A DNA stretch of 64,000 nt, taken from CAVVFX01 sp963747535. GTDB taxonomy: Bacteria > Acidobacteriota > Terriglobia > Bryobacterales > Bryobacteraceae. Positions 1 through 9,406 of this stretch are shown piece after piece (position 1 is the stretch's first letter; every line of letters begins with the position of its first letter). The notes under the pieces are model-generated. The model was not told the DNA's origin, searched no databases, and saw nothing but the letters and a program-made list of their open reading frames with translations. The DNA is taken from positions 248,001 to 312,000 of the forward strand of contig CAVVFX010000020.1 in the NCBI GenBank assembly GCA_963747535.1, written 5' to 3'. The translations under genes were made by a program, and so were the position numbers.

Positions 1-92
1 CGACAAGGATGCCAGGGGACGCTTCGACCACGAGCCCGCGAAACGCGGAGCCCGGAGCAGATCTGTAAAGCCGCTTTAGACCCGAAGGACAG

Positions 93-1565
93 ATGCGAAG
101 CCTGGCGCCAGTCAATTCCGCGAGGATAGGGCCACGAAAGAGCGGCCTTAGCTGGTGTGACCACCAGTCGAATACGATCTGGATCGGGAATTACGATTCA
201 GACGATCAGGAAGAGATCGCGACGCGGCACGAGATGAATCATTTCTGGATGCATGTCTCGACGCCATACGGCCGGCTGCTGGATGAAATGACGCTCGCGC
301 GGAACAACCAGGTACTGCAATACTGCATCCGGCAGTTTCGGGCCTATCCTTTTGCGCAGATCCTGATACCGGTGTATGAGGTTACCGAGAGACTGCGTGC
401 GGGGCGAACGAACCTCGGCGGTCCAGCATTGCGAGATCTGTGCGAAAGATTTGCGAGACCCTGGTCGCACACCGTTTTCCTCGAAAACATCATGGAAGGG
501 GAAGCTTTCCCGGACGTCGCGGAGGCAACGATCGCAGACGTTGTTCATACTTTCCAAACGGTCGAAGCCTATCTTGAACAACTGAACGCGCTGCCAAATG
601 CGGATCCGGACGTGCCCGACGACTACCCCGAAGCAGATACACAAGGGCTCGCCGTTCTAGATGCGACCATGCCGGACCGAAGGACGTTCCCGCTGGGCGC
701 GAAGCACGTCTTTGAAGGCATCGCGACGCAGATGACTCTCGTCTCCCCCGTAAAGAAGGAAGACTTGCTCAGCGGCACGAATCCTTACTATTGGATCCTC
801 TGGTCTCATTGGGTCAAGGAGACCATGCATGACAAGCCTGTCCAATCCGCAGACGACTATAGACGTTTCAAAAATGCGTTCTACGCCCTGTGCGACTTAG
901 CGCTCTTCGTTCCGGCCGGCGCTCTCTACGCACAACTTCGAGGGCGCGTTCTCAGTTGGCCGGATATTCAGCCGGGATATCGTTTCATGTCTCTGGTGAG
1001 GGAAGCGAAGAGGCTGGGATGGATCGAGGATTTAGACAGCGAGATGCTGGCCTATCAAGAGGAGCTATCGAGCGTCCTTTCGTGGCCGTCTCCGAGACGC
1101 TTCCTCGAGCTTGGGGCCAACCTTCAAGACTCTGACCGGAGCGCCCGCCGGCATCGGGACGCATGCCGGATACGGCTGACGGATCACTCGGCTTTTCTTG
1201 ATTTTGGATCGCGGATTGAGAAAGAGGCCTCGGCTGGTGTACCGCAGGGTGCCGGTCCGGCACAAAGATTCTGGACCGAACATCGCCCAATGTTGTACCG
1301 TCCTCAAGAGGACGAACTGCTCGTCCGGCAGGGTGAGACCGTAAGTGAATCTCTTTCTTCGATCCTGGACTGGTTCTTCGTGAATTTTAACTGGTCAGTA
1401 ATGCAACAGGGGCAATTTAGTTACGAGGAGTTTCTTCCGGAGAAAGTAATTTACGGTAAGGCGTTTCGGAATATCGCAACGCGATCGGATCTGGTTAAAC
1501 TGATCCATCAGACGATTCCCGTACTCAGCTCCGGGAGATTCCGGGAACTGCAAAAGGACGGTTGA
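93..1565 (+). CDS. Hypothetical protein with an HExxH motif
   Basis: An open frame of 490 codons. The ATG follows an AAGGA ribosome-binding site about 5 bases upstream, and an in-frame stop lies at 66, so the start is well defined. No family was recognised. There is no signal peptide or membrane segment, so the protein is probably cytoplasmic. Residues 46-50 read HEMNH, matching the HExxH zinc-peptidase signature, and sit in a stretch rich in acidic and aromatic residues. No third metal ligand could be identified with confidence, so a peptidase role is only a possibility. The gene stands alone, upstream of and convergent with a TonB-dependent receptor. The first 92 bases of the window hold no supported gene. 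Confidence 0.7.
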   Translation: MRSLAPVNSARIGPRKSGLSWCDHQSNTIWIGNYDSDDQEEIATRHEMNHFWMHVSTPYGRLLDEMTLARNNQVLQYCIRQFRAYPFAQILIPVYEVTERLRAGRTNLGGPALRDLCERFARPWSHTVFLENIMEGEAFPDVAEATIADVVHTFQTVEAYLEQLNALPNADPDVPDDYPEADTQGLAVLDATMPDRRTFPLGAKHVFEGIATQMTLVSPVKKEDLLSGTNPYYWILWSHWVKETMHDKPVQSADDYRRFKNAFYALCDLALFVPAGALYAQLRGRVLSWPDIQPGYRFMSLVREAKRLGWIEDLDSEMLAYQEELSSVLSWPSPRRFLELGANLQDSDRSARRHRDACRIRLTDHSAFLDFGSRIEKEASAGVPQGAGPAQRFWTEHRPMLYRPQEDELLVRQGETVSESLSSILDWFFVNFNWSVMQQGQFSYEEFLPEKVIYGKAFRNIATRSDLVKLIHQTIPVLSSGRFRELQKDG

Positions 1566-1579
1566 TCGACTGCTCCGGG

Positions 1580-1700
1580 TTGCGACCAGGGGGTCGCTCG
1601 CGGACGTGGGCGTCCGCCCCACGGATATTTCGCCTTGGTCCATAACGCGCGCGACAACGGCTGCCGCGCAGCCGGGGCAGACCACGAAAAGCGCTGGTCT
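1580..1700. repeat. Dispersed intergenic repeat, family W (copy 1)
   Basis: This segment contains GGGGTCGCTCGCGGACGTGG followed by CGTCCGCCCCAC and, further on, GCAGACCACGAAAAGCG. The reverse complement matches 23331-23440, including the shared blocks TGGGGCGGACGCCCACGTC and GTGGTCTGCCC, with the same order and similar spacing. It lies between the convergent ends of the first gene and the TonB receptor. No coding content is apparent. Confidence 0.7.
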
Positions 1701-1724
1701 GCTCCGATTGCGCGGTCCTTGCGA

Positions 1725-4700
1725 TCAGAACGATATCCGGCCCGAGAACTGAATCTGACGCGGCGTCCAATAGGAAGTCTGGAGAGACTCGGTGCCATCC
1801 GTCGTATTCGGATTGACCCGGCCTTGAATATTGAGCGCGTTGAAGGCATCGACGTTCACTCTCAGCTTGACCCTCTCAGTAATCGAAAATACTTTGTACA
1901 AGGAGATGTCGGCTTCGTAGTTGTACGGTCCCATCACTACAGTCTGCGAGAAGGGATTGGCGCCCAAGGGTCCGGGCGAGTAACCGGTCACCACCTGGGT
2001 GCCGTTCTTCAGATTGACAGTCACGTTGTTGTTGCCGAAGTTCGGGGTGCCGGGCGTGTTGTTGATCGGCGCCAGGTAGGGAACGTAGTTAGAGGGAATC
2101 CCGGAGATTCCGTTTTTCGCTGCACCGATGACGGTCGGCGAGACATAGCCATTGAACCAAAGATATTCGGGATGGCAGACGCCGCTGCGGCAATCGTTAA
2201 TCGGAACGGAACTCCCGTAGACCTGCAGCGGGCCGGTAGCTCCCCAATTTCCGGCGGCCACCTGGAACGATTGCGACAATACCTGACCGACGAACGCGAC
2301 CTGGTAACCACCGACCAGCGCGTCGACGAACTTGTTGGAATTGTGGAGGAAGCGCTTTCCCTTGCCTATCGGTAAGTCCACAATCCCGTTGAACTGAACG
2401 TGATGCTCGGGAATAGCGGTATCCACGTGGTAGTTTTCATAGCGATTCAGAGCCTGACTCGGATCCAAAAGGGTGCCAGTGTTCATTCCGGCGGGGAGCA
2501 CGCCAGGAGCAAAATCCTGAGCCGGATACAGCAGGCCATCGCGGAAGGTGTTGCCGCCTATGCGGAAGGCCCGCGAATAAACGTAGTAAATCTGGTAAGC
2601 AAAACCTTTCTTGAACGGTCTCTGATAGTTGAGCTGCAGTGCGCTGTCGTTAGACCAGCCGGTTTTTTGAGATAGCGTGTTATCGCCCCAGGTGGTCTGG
2701 TCATAAGGACGCGTCGCGACCGAGGCTAGATTTCCCGTCGGTGGCGTTGTTCCCGTCACCGTCTCCCAGACGTAAGTCGAGGGGGCGTTGTTGTAATGGT
2801 AATTCTGATCGAGGTTCGATCCGTGCGTGAACACGTAGGTGATGCGGATCACGGAGCCATCCTTGAGCGGTTGCTCGAGAGTCATGTTCGCATCCTGGAC
2901 ATGAGCCGGAGGATAGTTCGCGGCGAGTGTTTCAGAGGTGCTGATACCAGGCAGCAGCGCGCTGGTCGAATTGGTGTTCACTACGTTGGCGCTGTTCAGT
3001 CCGGCGATCACGGTTTGAGGACCGCGCAGGAGTAAGTTGGGCAGGCCGTCCGGCGCATAAGCCGCGCTGGTGTAACTCTGCGAGTAACTCGCGGTAAAGG
3101 GGTAGTTAGCCGTGAGGTACCGGGCCGAATTGCGGATCGGCACCGGATAGAGGTACTCGCCGTAGCCGCCGCGAAGCACGGTACCCCATTTGGCGAAAGG
3201 AGGCGTCCAGGCAAATCCCAGGCGGGGGTTGAAATTCGCCATGCTGTTATTCATGCCCGCCGACGGCAGTCCGGCCTGTTGCGGGGTTTCAAACTTAACC
3301 CCCAGATTCTGCAGGTTGGTGATGATCGCCTGAGTGGTAAATCCATTCTGTATATAAGTTGAGATTGGATTGGGCAATACCAGCGCGTCATTCTTAAGGT
3401 CGAAGGTAACGAAGTTACCCTGGTCGGAGTGCGGCGCCGGATGCATTTCCCAGCGGAGCCCGGCATTGACCGTGAGTTGCGAATTGACGCGCCAGTTGTC
3501 CTGAACATAGGAGTCGATTTCCTGTTCCCGGTAGTGCCCGAATGGAGCGTTCTTCTGCTGTCCGTAGGAATCCGCGGCGCCCAGGAAGAAATCCGCATCG
3601 GCGAAGCCGGTATTGGGCTTGGCGCCATAGTTAGCCCCGGTGGTCGGGTCGTAAACGGCGGTGGCGAGATTCGAGAAGGCGATGGTGTCCGGTGAGCGGT
3701 CGGACAGATAGCCGAACCGTTCATGCCGGTAGCGACCGCCAAACGTAATCTGGTGCTTGCCGCGAACCAGCGTCAGGTTGTCATCGAGGGTCGAGAGGAT
3801 CTGGCTCATGCCGTAATACCACTGAGAGCCGCCATAAGGCATGGTCAGGTTAGCTCCGATGGCCGGAAAGCCGCCCTGTCCGAAGTTATTGGGGAGTCCC
3901 AACTGGGCTTCATAATCTCCCAGCGAAACCTGGTTTCCCTGGACATACATGCGCTGCCATTGCTGGCTCAAGATGGTCTCGGAAAAGAATGTCGGGGAGA
4001 ACACGTGCGAGTACCCGAGTGCTCCGCTGATGGTCTGGACCGGAATGTCCTGGAAACCAGTGGCGCCGGCCGGCAGACCGCCTCCGGCGATGTTGGCCGG
4101 AGAATTCGCGGGGTAGTTGCGCAAAGCCTGCTGCGTTTGGTCGATGTCGGTGAAGCGGAAGTAGATGCGATTGTTCTGATCGAATGCATGATCCAGGCGG
4201 ATGGTCACGTTCGGGACAGTCTGCGAGGTTTCGTTGATGGCGTTGAAATTGGAATTGACCAGCGGGTTATCCGCGCTGGTGGGCAAAGGAGTTGCGGCAT
4301 ACAGGGTTTTCGCCAATGGGCTTTCACGACTCAGCGGGATCTGGTTGTTGACGAAGGGCGTGCGCTGCAGGGTGCCGGCCTGGGTGGTATTGGGGTCGTA
4401 GAGAATCTGCTGGATGCCCGAGCTGTTGACCAAGCCGCTGAAGTCGCCGTTTCTCATGGCGACGGTGGGCACGGTCACCAGTTCGTTGGAGGATTGCCGC
4501 AGGGAGAACCGCTCCCAGGCGAAAAAGAAGAAGGTTTTGTTCTTGCCGTTGTAGAGTTTGGGAATGCTGATCGGGCCGCCTATCGTCGCACCCCATTCGT
4601 TGCGCACCAGTGGAGGCGCAGCGAAGTTGGGCGGATTCTGGCGCGCTTTGGCAATACCGAAATAATTGTTACGCGCGGTTTCGAATGCCGACCCATGGAA

Positions 4701-5447
4701 CTCGTTGGTTCCCGACTTGGTGGTGAGGATAACGGTCGCGGGCGTGGCAAATTCCGCGCTGGAGTTGAGCGTCTCGAATTTGGCCTCCTGCACGGCATCC
4801 GGGTCGGGCAGGATGGCCTGTGAAACGTTGGATTCACCGCCGAAGTTGCGGTTGGTCATGGGCGCGCCGTCCTGGGAATATTCCATCCCTTCTCCCATAA
4901 GACCGTTGGCCCGCGTGCCGCCGGACTCGAGACCCGGTACGGTGTTCTGCGCGAGGCCCAACACGTTACGTCCGTTTTGCGGGAGTTGATCCATGCGGTT
5001 GGAGTCGAGCTGCGTGCTGACCGTGCCGCTGTCATAGGTCGCGAGAACAACCGTGTCTGCCGACACCGTCACCTGCTCCGCCACGTCGCCAACCGTAAGC
5101 TTGGGATTCAGCACCGCAACCTGCGCGTCCTGAAGGGGGACCATAGTCTGGTATTTCTTCATCCCCTGCGCAGTGAAGGTCACGGTGTAGTTGCCCGCAA
5201 AGAGGCCCGGCACCGAGTAGAAGCCGCTGCCGTTCGAGGTCGTGTCGTTTATAACGCCGGTGCTCTGGTTAACTACGTGCACCGCAGCGTTGGGGATCGC
5301 GGACGACGTGGCATCTTGAATCGTGCCTTGAATCGAGCCCGCGCCGCTCTGCGCGAGTGCGCCGGCCGGGTCGAGCAGCAAGGTGGCCAGCACGACGAGC
5401 GATGGCACGAATATCTTGTTTGTCTTTCCAACAGTCCTATATGTCAT
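1725..5447 (-). CDS. TonB-dependent receptor-like outer membrane protein (Oar type)
   Basis: A 1240-residue exported protein. An N-terminal signal peptide ends near ALAQ (about residue 33). A carboxypeptidase-regulatory-like beta-sandwich follows (about 35-115, starting GSIQGTIQDATSSAIPNAAV), then a plug-like domain (about 130-240, with QLPQNGRNVLGLAQ) and a long beta-barrel ending in an aromatic-rich segment with terminal Phe. This architecture is typical of the large expanded receptor family of Acidobacteriota, whose substrates (polysaccharide fragments, peptides, siderophores) are mostly unknown. No substrate gene is adjacent. The gene is transcribed alone, and a 377-base region separates its start from the divergent gene at 5824. 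The second receptor at 19743 has the same architecture but is clearly a different paralog. Confidence 0.9.
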   Translation of the reverse strand: MTYRTVGKTNKIFVPSLVVLATLLLDPAGALAQSGAGSIQGTIQDATSSAIPNAAVHVVNQSTGVINDTTSNGSGFYSVPGLFAGNYTVTFTAQGMKKYQTMVPLQDAQVAVLNPKLTVGDVAEQVTVSADTVVLATYDSGTVSTQLDSNRMDQLPQNGRNVLGLAQNTVPGLESGGTRANGLMGEGMEYSQDGAPMTNRNFGGESNVSQAILPDPDAVQEAKFETLNSSAEFATPATVILTTKSGTNEFHGSAFETARNNYFGIAKARQNPPNFAAPPLVRNEWGATIGGPISIPKLYNGKNKTFFFFAWERFSLRQSSNELVTVPTVAMRNGDFSGLVNSSGIQQILYDPNTTQAGTLQRTPFVNNQIPLSRESPLAKTLYAATPLPTSADNPLVNSNFNAINETSQTVPNVTIRLDHAFDQNNRIYFRFTDIDQTQQALRNYPANSPANIAGGGLPAGATGFQDIPVQTISGALGYSHVFSPTFFSETILSQQWQRMYVQGNQVSLGDYEAQLGLPNNFGQGGFPAIGANLTMPYGGSQWYYGMSQILSTLDDNLTLVRGKHQITFGGRYRHERFGYLSDRSPDTIAFSNLATAVYDPTTGANYGAKPNTGFADADFFLGAADSYGQQKNAPFGHYREQEIDSYVQDNWRVNSQLTVNAGLRWEMHPAPHSDQGNFVTFDLKNDALVLPNPISTYIQNGFTTQAIITNLQNLGVKFETPQQAGLPSAGMNNSMANFNPRLGFAWTPPFAKWGTVLRGGYGEYLYPVPIRNSARYLTANYPFTASYSQSYTSAAYAPDGLPNLLLRGPQTVIAGLNSANVVNTNSTSALLPGISTSETLAANYPPAHVQDANMTLEQPLKDGSVIRITYVFTHGSNLDQNYHYNNAPSTYVWETVTGTTPPTGNLASVATRPYDQTTWGDNTLSQKTGWSNDSALQLNYQRPFKKGFAYQIYYVYSRAFRIGGNTFRDGLLYPAQDFAPGVLPAGMNTGTLLDPSQALNRYENYHVDTAIPEHHVQFNGIVDLPIGKGKRFLHNSNKFVDALVGGYQVAFVGQVLSQSFQVAAGNWGATGPLQVYGSSVPINDCRSGVCHPEYLWFNGYVSPTVIGAAKNGISGIPSNYVPYLAPINNTPGTPNFGNNNVTVNLKNGTQVVTGYSPGPLGANPFSQTVVMGPYNYEADISLYKVFSITERVKLRVNVDAFNALNIQGRVNPNTTDGTESLQTSYWTPRQIQFSGRISF

Positions 5448-5823
5448 TAAAATCCTTGATTCAGAGGGGATAAGAGATCGCTGGATCTCTCAGAATTGAT
5501 AGCTCAGCCGGATTATTGTCCGACTCGCACACTCGCCAAAAGGTAGGTCAGGTATTTTTCGCCAGGATACGTTGTCAGTCATTTCGTATCTTAGATCGTA
5601 TATCAAAATGATGGCGAATGTGCAACCTCTGTATTTAGGATACCGACGTACCGGTTGGCGCGAGGATCAGATTTGTATCGAAATGCTCCTCGACAAACAG
5701 CGGTGGCAGAAGTCTCTCCGGCACGCGAGAGCAGGCGAAAATGCCTACTCCACAGCCGCGAGTCGGGGCTCCATACGGGAGATCGCATCGGGCACTCGCG
5801 GACCGCGATAGAATGAAGTTCCC
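5448..5823. other. Divergent intergenic region
   Basis: A 376-base region between the receptor gene (minus) and the gene at 5824 (plus), so it presumably holds both promoters. It is more AT-rich than the flanking genes around 5560-5640. No operator, small gene or RNA was recognised in it. Confidence 0.4.
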
Positions 5824-7035
5824 ATGGGCGTAGACTCTACTCCGCTGCGCTGGCCCGCTGCCTGGAAGGATCCAGGGATGCTGAGCCTGCTGCAGGCGAC
5901 GCCGATCCGTTACCTGATCATCGATCCTGGAACAAGTGTTCCAGGCCTCGCCGAACAGGCCCAGCGCGCCGGATTCACGGTCGGCGAAACCGTGCCTTCC
6001 GGCGTGGCTATCGTCCGGGGACCGTGGCCCGGCATTCGGATGTCTCACGCCGGCGGCGATCATGCTACTGCCGGACCCACCGGCGAACCTTGGGTCGACT
6101 CCAATGGATGGCGGATTCGCGCGGCGAGAGCCTTGCAGCCTGACATGCACTTCTGGGTGGATGCCAAACCACAGCCGTCCCGGTCGTCAGCCCAGAACTA
6201 CGTGCTGGCCTTCGCCGATGCGGCCGCTCACAGTGCGCACTGGATCATTACGCTCGATGACCGGCTCGCGGAAGGTATCGCATCGAAGCGTCCGGACGCC
6301 ATGGATACCTGGAAGCGCATCGTGCAGGCATCGGCTTTCTTCACTACGGACGATACTTATACGGACGACGCTGTGATTGGCGTGCTTTCGAGTCTGGCAG
6401 GTCCCAAGGTCGGGTTCACGGATGAAGTTTTGAACAACCTGGCGCGCACCAAACAGCAATACCGCGCGCTTGCGACAAGTCGTTTCATGCCTGCATCGCT
6501 CGCCGGCTTGAAAGGGGTCATCTACACCGACGCCGCGGAACCTCCCGCAAATGTACGCAAGCAGGTTCTTGATTTCGTGAGCGCCGGAGGGATGCTGATC
6601 ACCGGTCCGGCTTGGGGATCGCTGCCCAAGGGACCCGCGGTAGGCAGTCATCCCCGATTCGCGATTCGTGCGGTTGGCAGCGGGTCCATTGCCGTCGCAA
6701 CCACGTCCTTCACCGATCCGTATGTGGTCCCGAACGATGCCGTGGTGCTGGTCAGTCATCGCCACGACATGGTCCGGTACTTCAATGGCGGCGCCATTAC
6801 TCCGTGCCTCGGCACTTTGCCCGACAAACGGCGAACCGCGCTCCGCACGGTCTTCTACTCGCTGCGGCCGGTGGAGGACGTTTCGGTTTGGGTGAAGGGC
6901 GCCTGGCGTTCCGCGCGGCTCCGCACCTGGAACCAGCCTGAGCCGCAAGACGTTAAACTTGAGGTGCGCGATGCCGGTGTCGAGATGTACCTGCCTGCGG
7001 TCGCCCAGTACGCACTGATCGAACTCGAGTCCTGA
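5824..7035 (+). CDS. Conserved hypothetical protein paired with DUF362 gene
   Basis: A 403-residue product of unrecognised function. The ATG at 5812 is followed by a stop after six codons, so 5824 is the first usable start, though no strong ribosome-binding site precedes it. No signal peptide is evident. The middle part reads like a Rossmann/flavodoxin-like or glutamine-amidotransferase-like region (AGLKGVIYTDAAEPPANVRK, then FVSAGGMLITGPAWGSLP). This resembles the beta-galactosidase trimerisation-type fold common in exported acidobacterial proteins, but that is a weak impression. The stop codon lies only 14 bases before the DUF362 gene, whose ribosome-binding site AAAGGAG overlaps it, so the two are almost certainly co-transcribed and translationally linked. 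Confidence 0.7.
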   Translation: MGVDSTPLRWPAAWKDPGMLSLLQATPIRYLIIDPGTSVPGLAEQAQRAGFTVGETVPSGVAIVRGPWPGIRMSHAGGDHATAGPTGEPWVDSNGWRIRAARALQPDMHFWVDAKPQPSRSSAQNYVLAFADAAAHSAHWIITLDDRLAEGIASKRPDAMDTWKRIVQASAFFTTDDTYTDDAVIGVLSSLAGPKVGFTDEVLNNLARTKQQYRALATSRFMPASLAGLKGVIYTDAAEPPANVRKQVLDFVSAGGMLITGPAWGSLPKGPAVGSHPRFAIRAVGSGSIAVATTSFTDPYVVPNDAVVLVSHRHDMVRYFNGGAITPCLGTLPDKRRTALRTVFYSLRPVEDVSVWVKGAWRSARLRTWNQPEPQDVKLEVRDAGVEMYLPAVAQYALIELES

Positions 7036-7049
7036 AAGGAGCACACGAT

Positions 7050-8228
7050 ATGCATGCCTGTTACTCACGGAGACAATGGCTGAAGACCGCAACCGCGGCA
7101 ACCGGTGCGGTATTTAGCGAGCCTTTTATCCGACGCGCGCTAGCCGCGCCCACGCAGCCAGTGGCAGTGTCGCGGTGTATGACTTACGGTCCGGAACTGG
7201 TCCCGGCTCTCGACAAAATGTTCGACCAGCTTGGCGGACTGGGACGCCTCGTCAAGGGCAAGACCGTCGCCATGAAAATCAACCTTACCGGCTCGCCGAC
7301 GTATCGCGTCGGATACCTGCCGTGCGAGGATACGCATTATACGCATCCGCGGGTAATTGCCGCAACCATCCACCTGATGTCGAAGGCGGGAGCCCGGCGC
7401 ATCCGTGTGCTGGAGAGCCCGTGGTCGACGGCCGATGCGGTCGAAGAGTACATCCTGCAGGCCAACTGGCAACCGCGCGATATTCTCGGCGCAGGGGAGA
7501 ACGTGGAGTTCGAGAACACCAACTTCCTGGGTAACGCGAAGAAATACGCGCGCATGAAAGTGCCGTTCGGCGGCTACATGTTCCCGGCGTTCGATCTCAA
7601 CCACTCCTACAACGATTGCGACGTATTTGTCAGCATCGCGAAGATGAAGGAGCATGCCACCGCCGGCGTAACGCTATCGATGAAGAACTGCTTCGGCATT
7701 ACACCCGCGACGATCTACGGAACGGGCGCCGGTATCAACGAGCCTTCCATCCTTCCCAAAGGCGGACGCTCCATTGTGCACGCGGGCGACCGGCAGCCGT
7801 CGAAGAGCGCACCCTCCGAATTGCATCCCGATTCGCCGCGAGTAGATACGTATCGCGTGCCACGAACTATCGTCGACCTGGTATCCGCGCGTCCGATCGA
7901 TCTTGCGATCGTAGAGGGCATCAAAACCATGACGGGCGGCGAAGGACCGTGGATTCAAGAGAAGTTGACCGGCGTAAACCCGGGAGTGCTGGTGGCGGGA
8001 ACCAATTGCGTGAACACTGACGCCGTGTGCATGGCCATCATGGGGTTCGATCCACTCGCAACCCGCGGAACTCCTCCGTTCGAGGTCTGCGACAGCACGC
8101 TGGAATTAGCGGAAAAGGCCGGCCTGGGCACGCGTGATTTGAGCAAAATCGAAATCGCCGGAACGCCGGTGAAACAGGTCATGTTCGATTTCGCCAAAAT
8201 CCGTCGTGAGCGCCGGGCCCACGCGTAG
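7050..8228 (+). CDS. Tat-exported DUF362 domain protein
   Basis: A 392-residue protein with a twin-arginine-like leader (SRRQWLKTATAATGAV, cleavage near ALAAP at residue 34). The mature part has the DUF362 pattern: a conserved lysine-rich start (KGKTVAMKINLTG), a THPRVIAATIHLM helix, a central CDVFVSIAKMKEHATAGVTLSMKN-type segment (split here across residues about 188-212) and a C-terminal NCVNTDAVCMAIMGFDP block. DUF362 proteins are often found with or without ferredoxin domains. No CxxCxxC clusters are present here, so no iron-sulfur role is supported. The ribosome-binding site AAAGGAG precedes the start. It forms a two-gene unit with the upstream unknown. Confidence 0.88.
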   Translation: MHACYSRRQWLKTATAATGAVFSEPFIRRALAAPTQPVAVSRCMTYGPELVPALDKMFDQLGGLGRLVKGKTVAMKINLTGSPTYRVGYLPCEDTHYTHPRVIAATIHLMSKAGARRIRVLESPWSTADAVEEYILQANWQPRDILGAGENVEFENTNFLGNAKKYARMKVPFGGYMFPAFDLNHSYNDCDVFVSIAKMKEHATAGVTLSMKNCFGITPATIYGTGAGINEPSILPKGGRSIVHAGDRQPSKSAPSELHPDSPRVDTYRVPRTIVDLVSARPIDLAIVEGIKTMTGGEGPWIQEKLTGVNPGVLVAGTNCVNTDAVCMAIMGFDPLATRGTPPFEVCDSTLELAEKAGLGTRDLSKIEIAGTPVKQVMFDFAKIRRERRAHA

Positions 8229-8269
8229 CCAGGAATGGGTCCCACGAACAGCCGTGAAAAGCCGTAAGA

Positions 8270-8335
8270 CGTGCTTCAGCCTGTTCTTCTGTTGTGTGTG
8301 ACGGGCTTCAGCCCGTTAGCCGTTGCGGCTCGGTA
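8270..8335. repeat. REP-like palindrome between convergent genes
   Basis: ACGGGCTTCAGCCCGT at 8301-8316 is a perfect 16-base palindrome able to form a 7-bp stem, and a degenerate version (GTGCTTCAGCCTG) lies just upstream. The position between two convergent genes suits a bidirectional terminator or a REP-type element. There is no T-tract, so intrinsic termination is uncertain. Confidence 0.55.
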
Positions 8336-8351
8336 AGGGAGTCGGTGGCTG

Positions 8352-9320
8352 CTACTCGGTGCAGATGATCCGCTTGGGGACCTTCCCTACCGGTATCTTC
8401 GTTACTTCCTTGCGCAACGTTACATCCAGCACCGATACCGAGTTCGAGCCGGCATTGGAAACGAAGCAGCGCTTGCTGTCGGGTGTAAACGTCAGCCAAT
8501 CGGGGCCGCGGCCGACGGGAATCGTCGCCAGCCTCTCCAGATCCGGCATCGAGAACACCGACACGGAGTTGTCCAGCAGGCTGTTCACCCACAGCGTCTT
8601 GCCGTCCGGTGCGATCCCCATCCCATGCGAAAAGGTTTCCGGGATCAGGGGTTTGGCCCCGGGCGGACCATCGGGCAGCAGCACGCGGCGGGTCACTTTG
8701 CGGGTCGCATAATCGATGACGGCGAAGCCGTGCAGATTCGAAAGCTGCACAAACAGGCGGTTGGGCGTCCCTTCCAACGGATCGAACACCACCGGGCGCG
8801 GGACTCCGCCTAAGGGAATCTCGAAAGCCGGCGATTCAGTCTTCACATCGATCGCCGTGATCTTGCGATCATCCATCGCGGTCGCGAGCATGTATTTGCC
8901 GTCGGGCGTCAGATAGACGTTATGCGGTCCGTGTCCGACCTCGACGCGCTTCACCACCTCGAGCGAGGCCGTGTCGACGATTGCGACGACCGTCTCCTGC
9001 CGGATGCAGATGTACACGCGCCGGCCGTCGCGCGTGATGGCGACGTTATTTGGCCGGCGTCCCAGCGGCACCCTGCGGATGATCTTGTTGGTGTGCCGGT
9101 CCAGGACGTCGAGCACGTCCTGGCTCTCGCTGCTGATATAGAAGCGGGTTTTGTCGGGCGAGGAGACAATCCCGTGAGGATTGGCCGACACCTTTATGTC
9201 CTCGACAACCTTAGCGGTCACCGGATCGATCACGGTGATATGGTCATCGTCGCTGTTCGTTACATAGACACGGACCGACGCTGAGAGCAGGAACGGCAGA
9301 AAAAGCAACAAGGCTCGCAT
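8352..9320 (-). CDS. YVTN-family beta-propeller protein, secreted
   Basis: A 322-residue protein with a short Sec signal (MRALLLFLPFLLSASVRVYV). Repeated strands of the YVTN/40-residue propeller type follow, for example VYVTNSDDDHITVIDPVTAK, RFYISSESQDVLDVLDRHTN and RCFVSNAGSNSVSVLDVTLR. About seven repeats fill the protein, consistent with one complete seven-bladed propeller. Such proteins are periplasmic or extracellular and often of unknown ligand. It is a single gene on the minus strand, convergent with the DUF362 unit. Confidence 0.88.
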   Translation of the reverse strand: MRALLLFLPFLLSASVRVYVTNSDDDHITVIDPVTAKVVEDIKVSANPHGIVSSPDKTRFYISSESQDVLDVLDRHTNKIIRRVPLGRRPNNVAITRDGRRVYICIRQETVVAIVDTASLEVVKRVEVGHGPHNVYLTPDGKYMLATAMDDRKITAIDVKTESPAFEIPLGGVPRPVVFDPLEGTPNRLFVQLSNLHGFAVIDYATRKVTRRVLLPDGPPGAKPLIPETFSHGMGIAPDGKTLWVNSLLDNSVSVFSMPDLERLATIPVGRGPDWLTFTPDSKRCFVSNAGSNSVSVLDVTLRKEVTKIPVGKVPKRIICTE

Positions 9321-9406
9321 AGTACAGAGAATAGCGGAATGATGGCTCGTTTGCTGAGCCTGTGATACCGGCAGGCAGAACCGTGTGCCGCCCGATGGAC
9401 CGCGGC

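Noticed and set aside
1635..2375. A 246-codon plus-strand frame over the receptor 3' end
   Set aside because: It starts in a dispersed repeat and is otherwise antisense to the receptor barrel.
3723..4823. A 366-codon frame antisense to the first TonB receptor
   Set aside because: It is fully covered by a well-supported receptor gene and shows no domain or ribosome-binding site.
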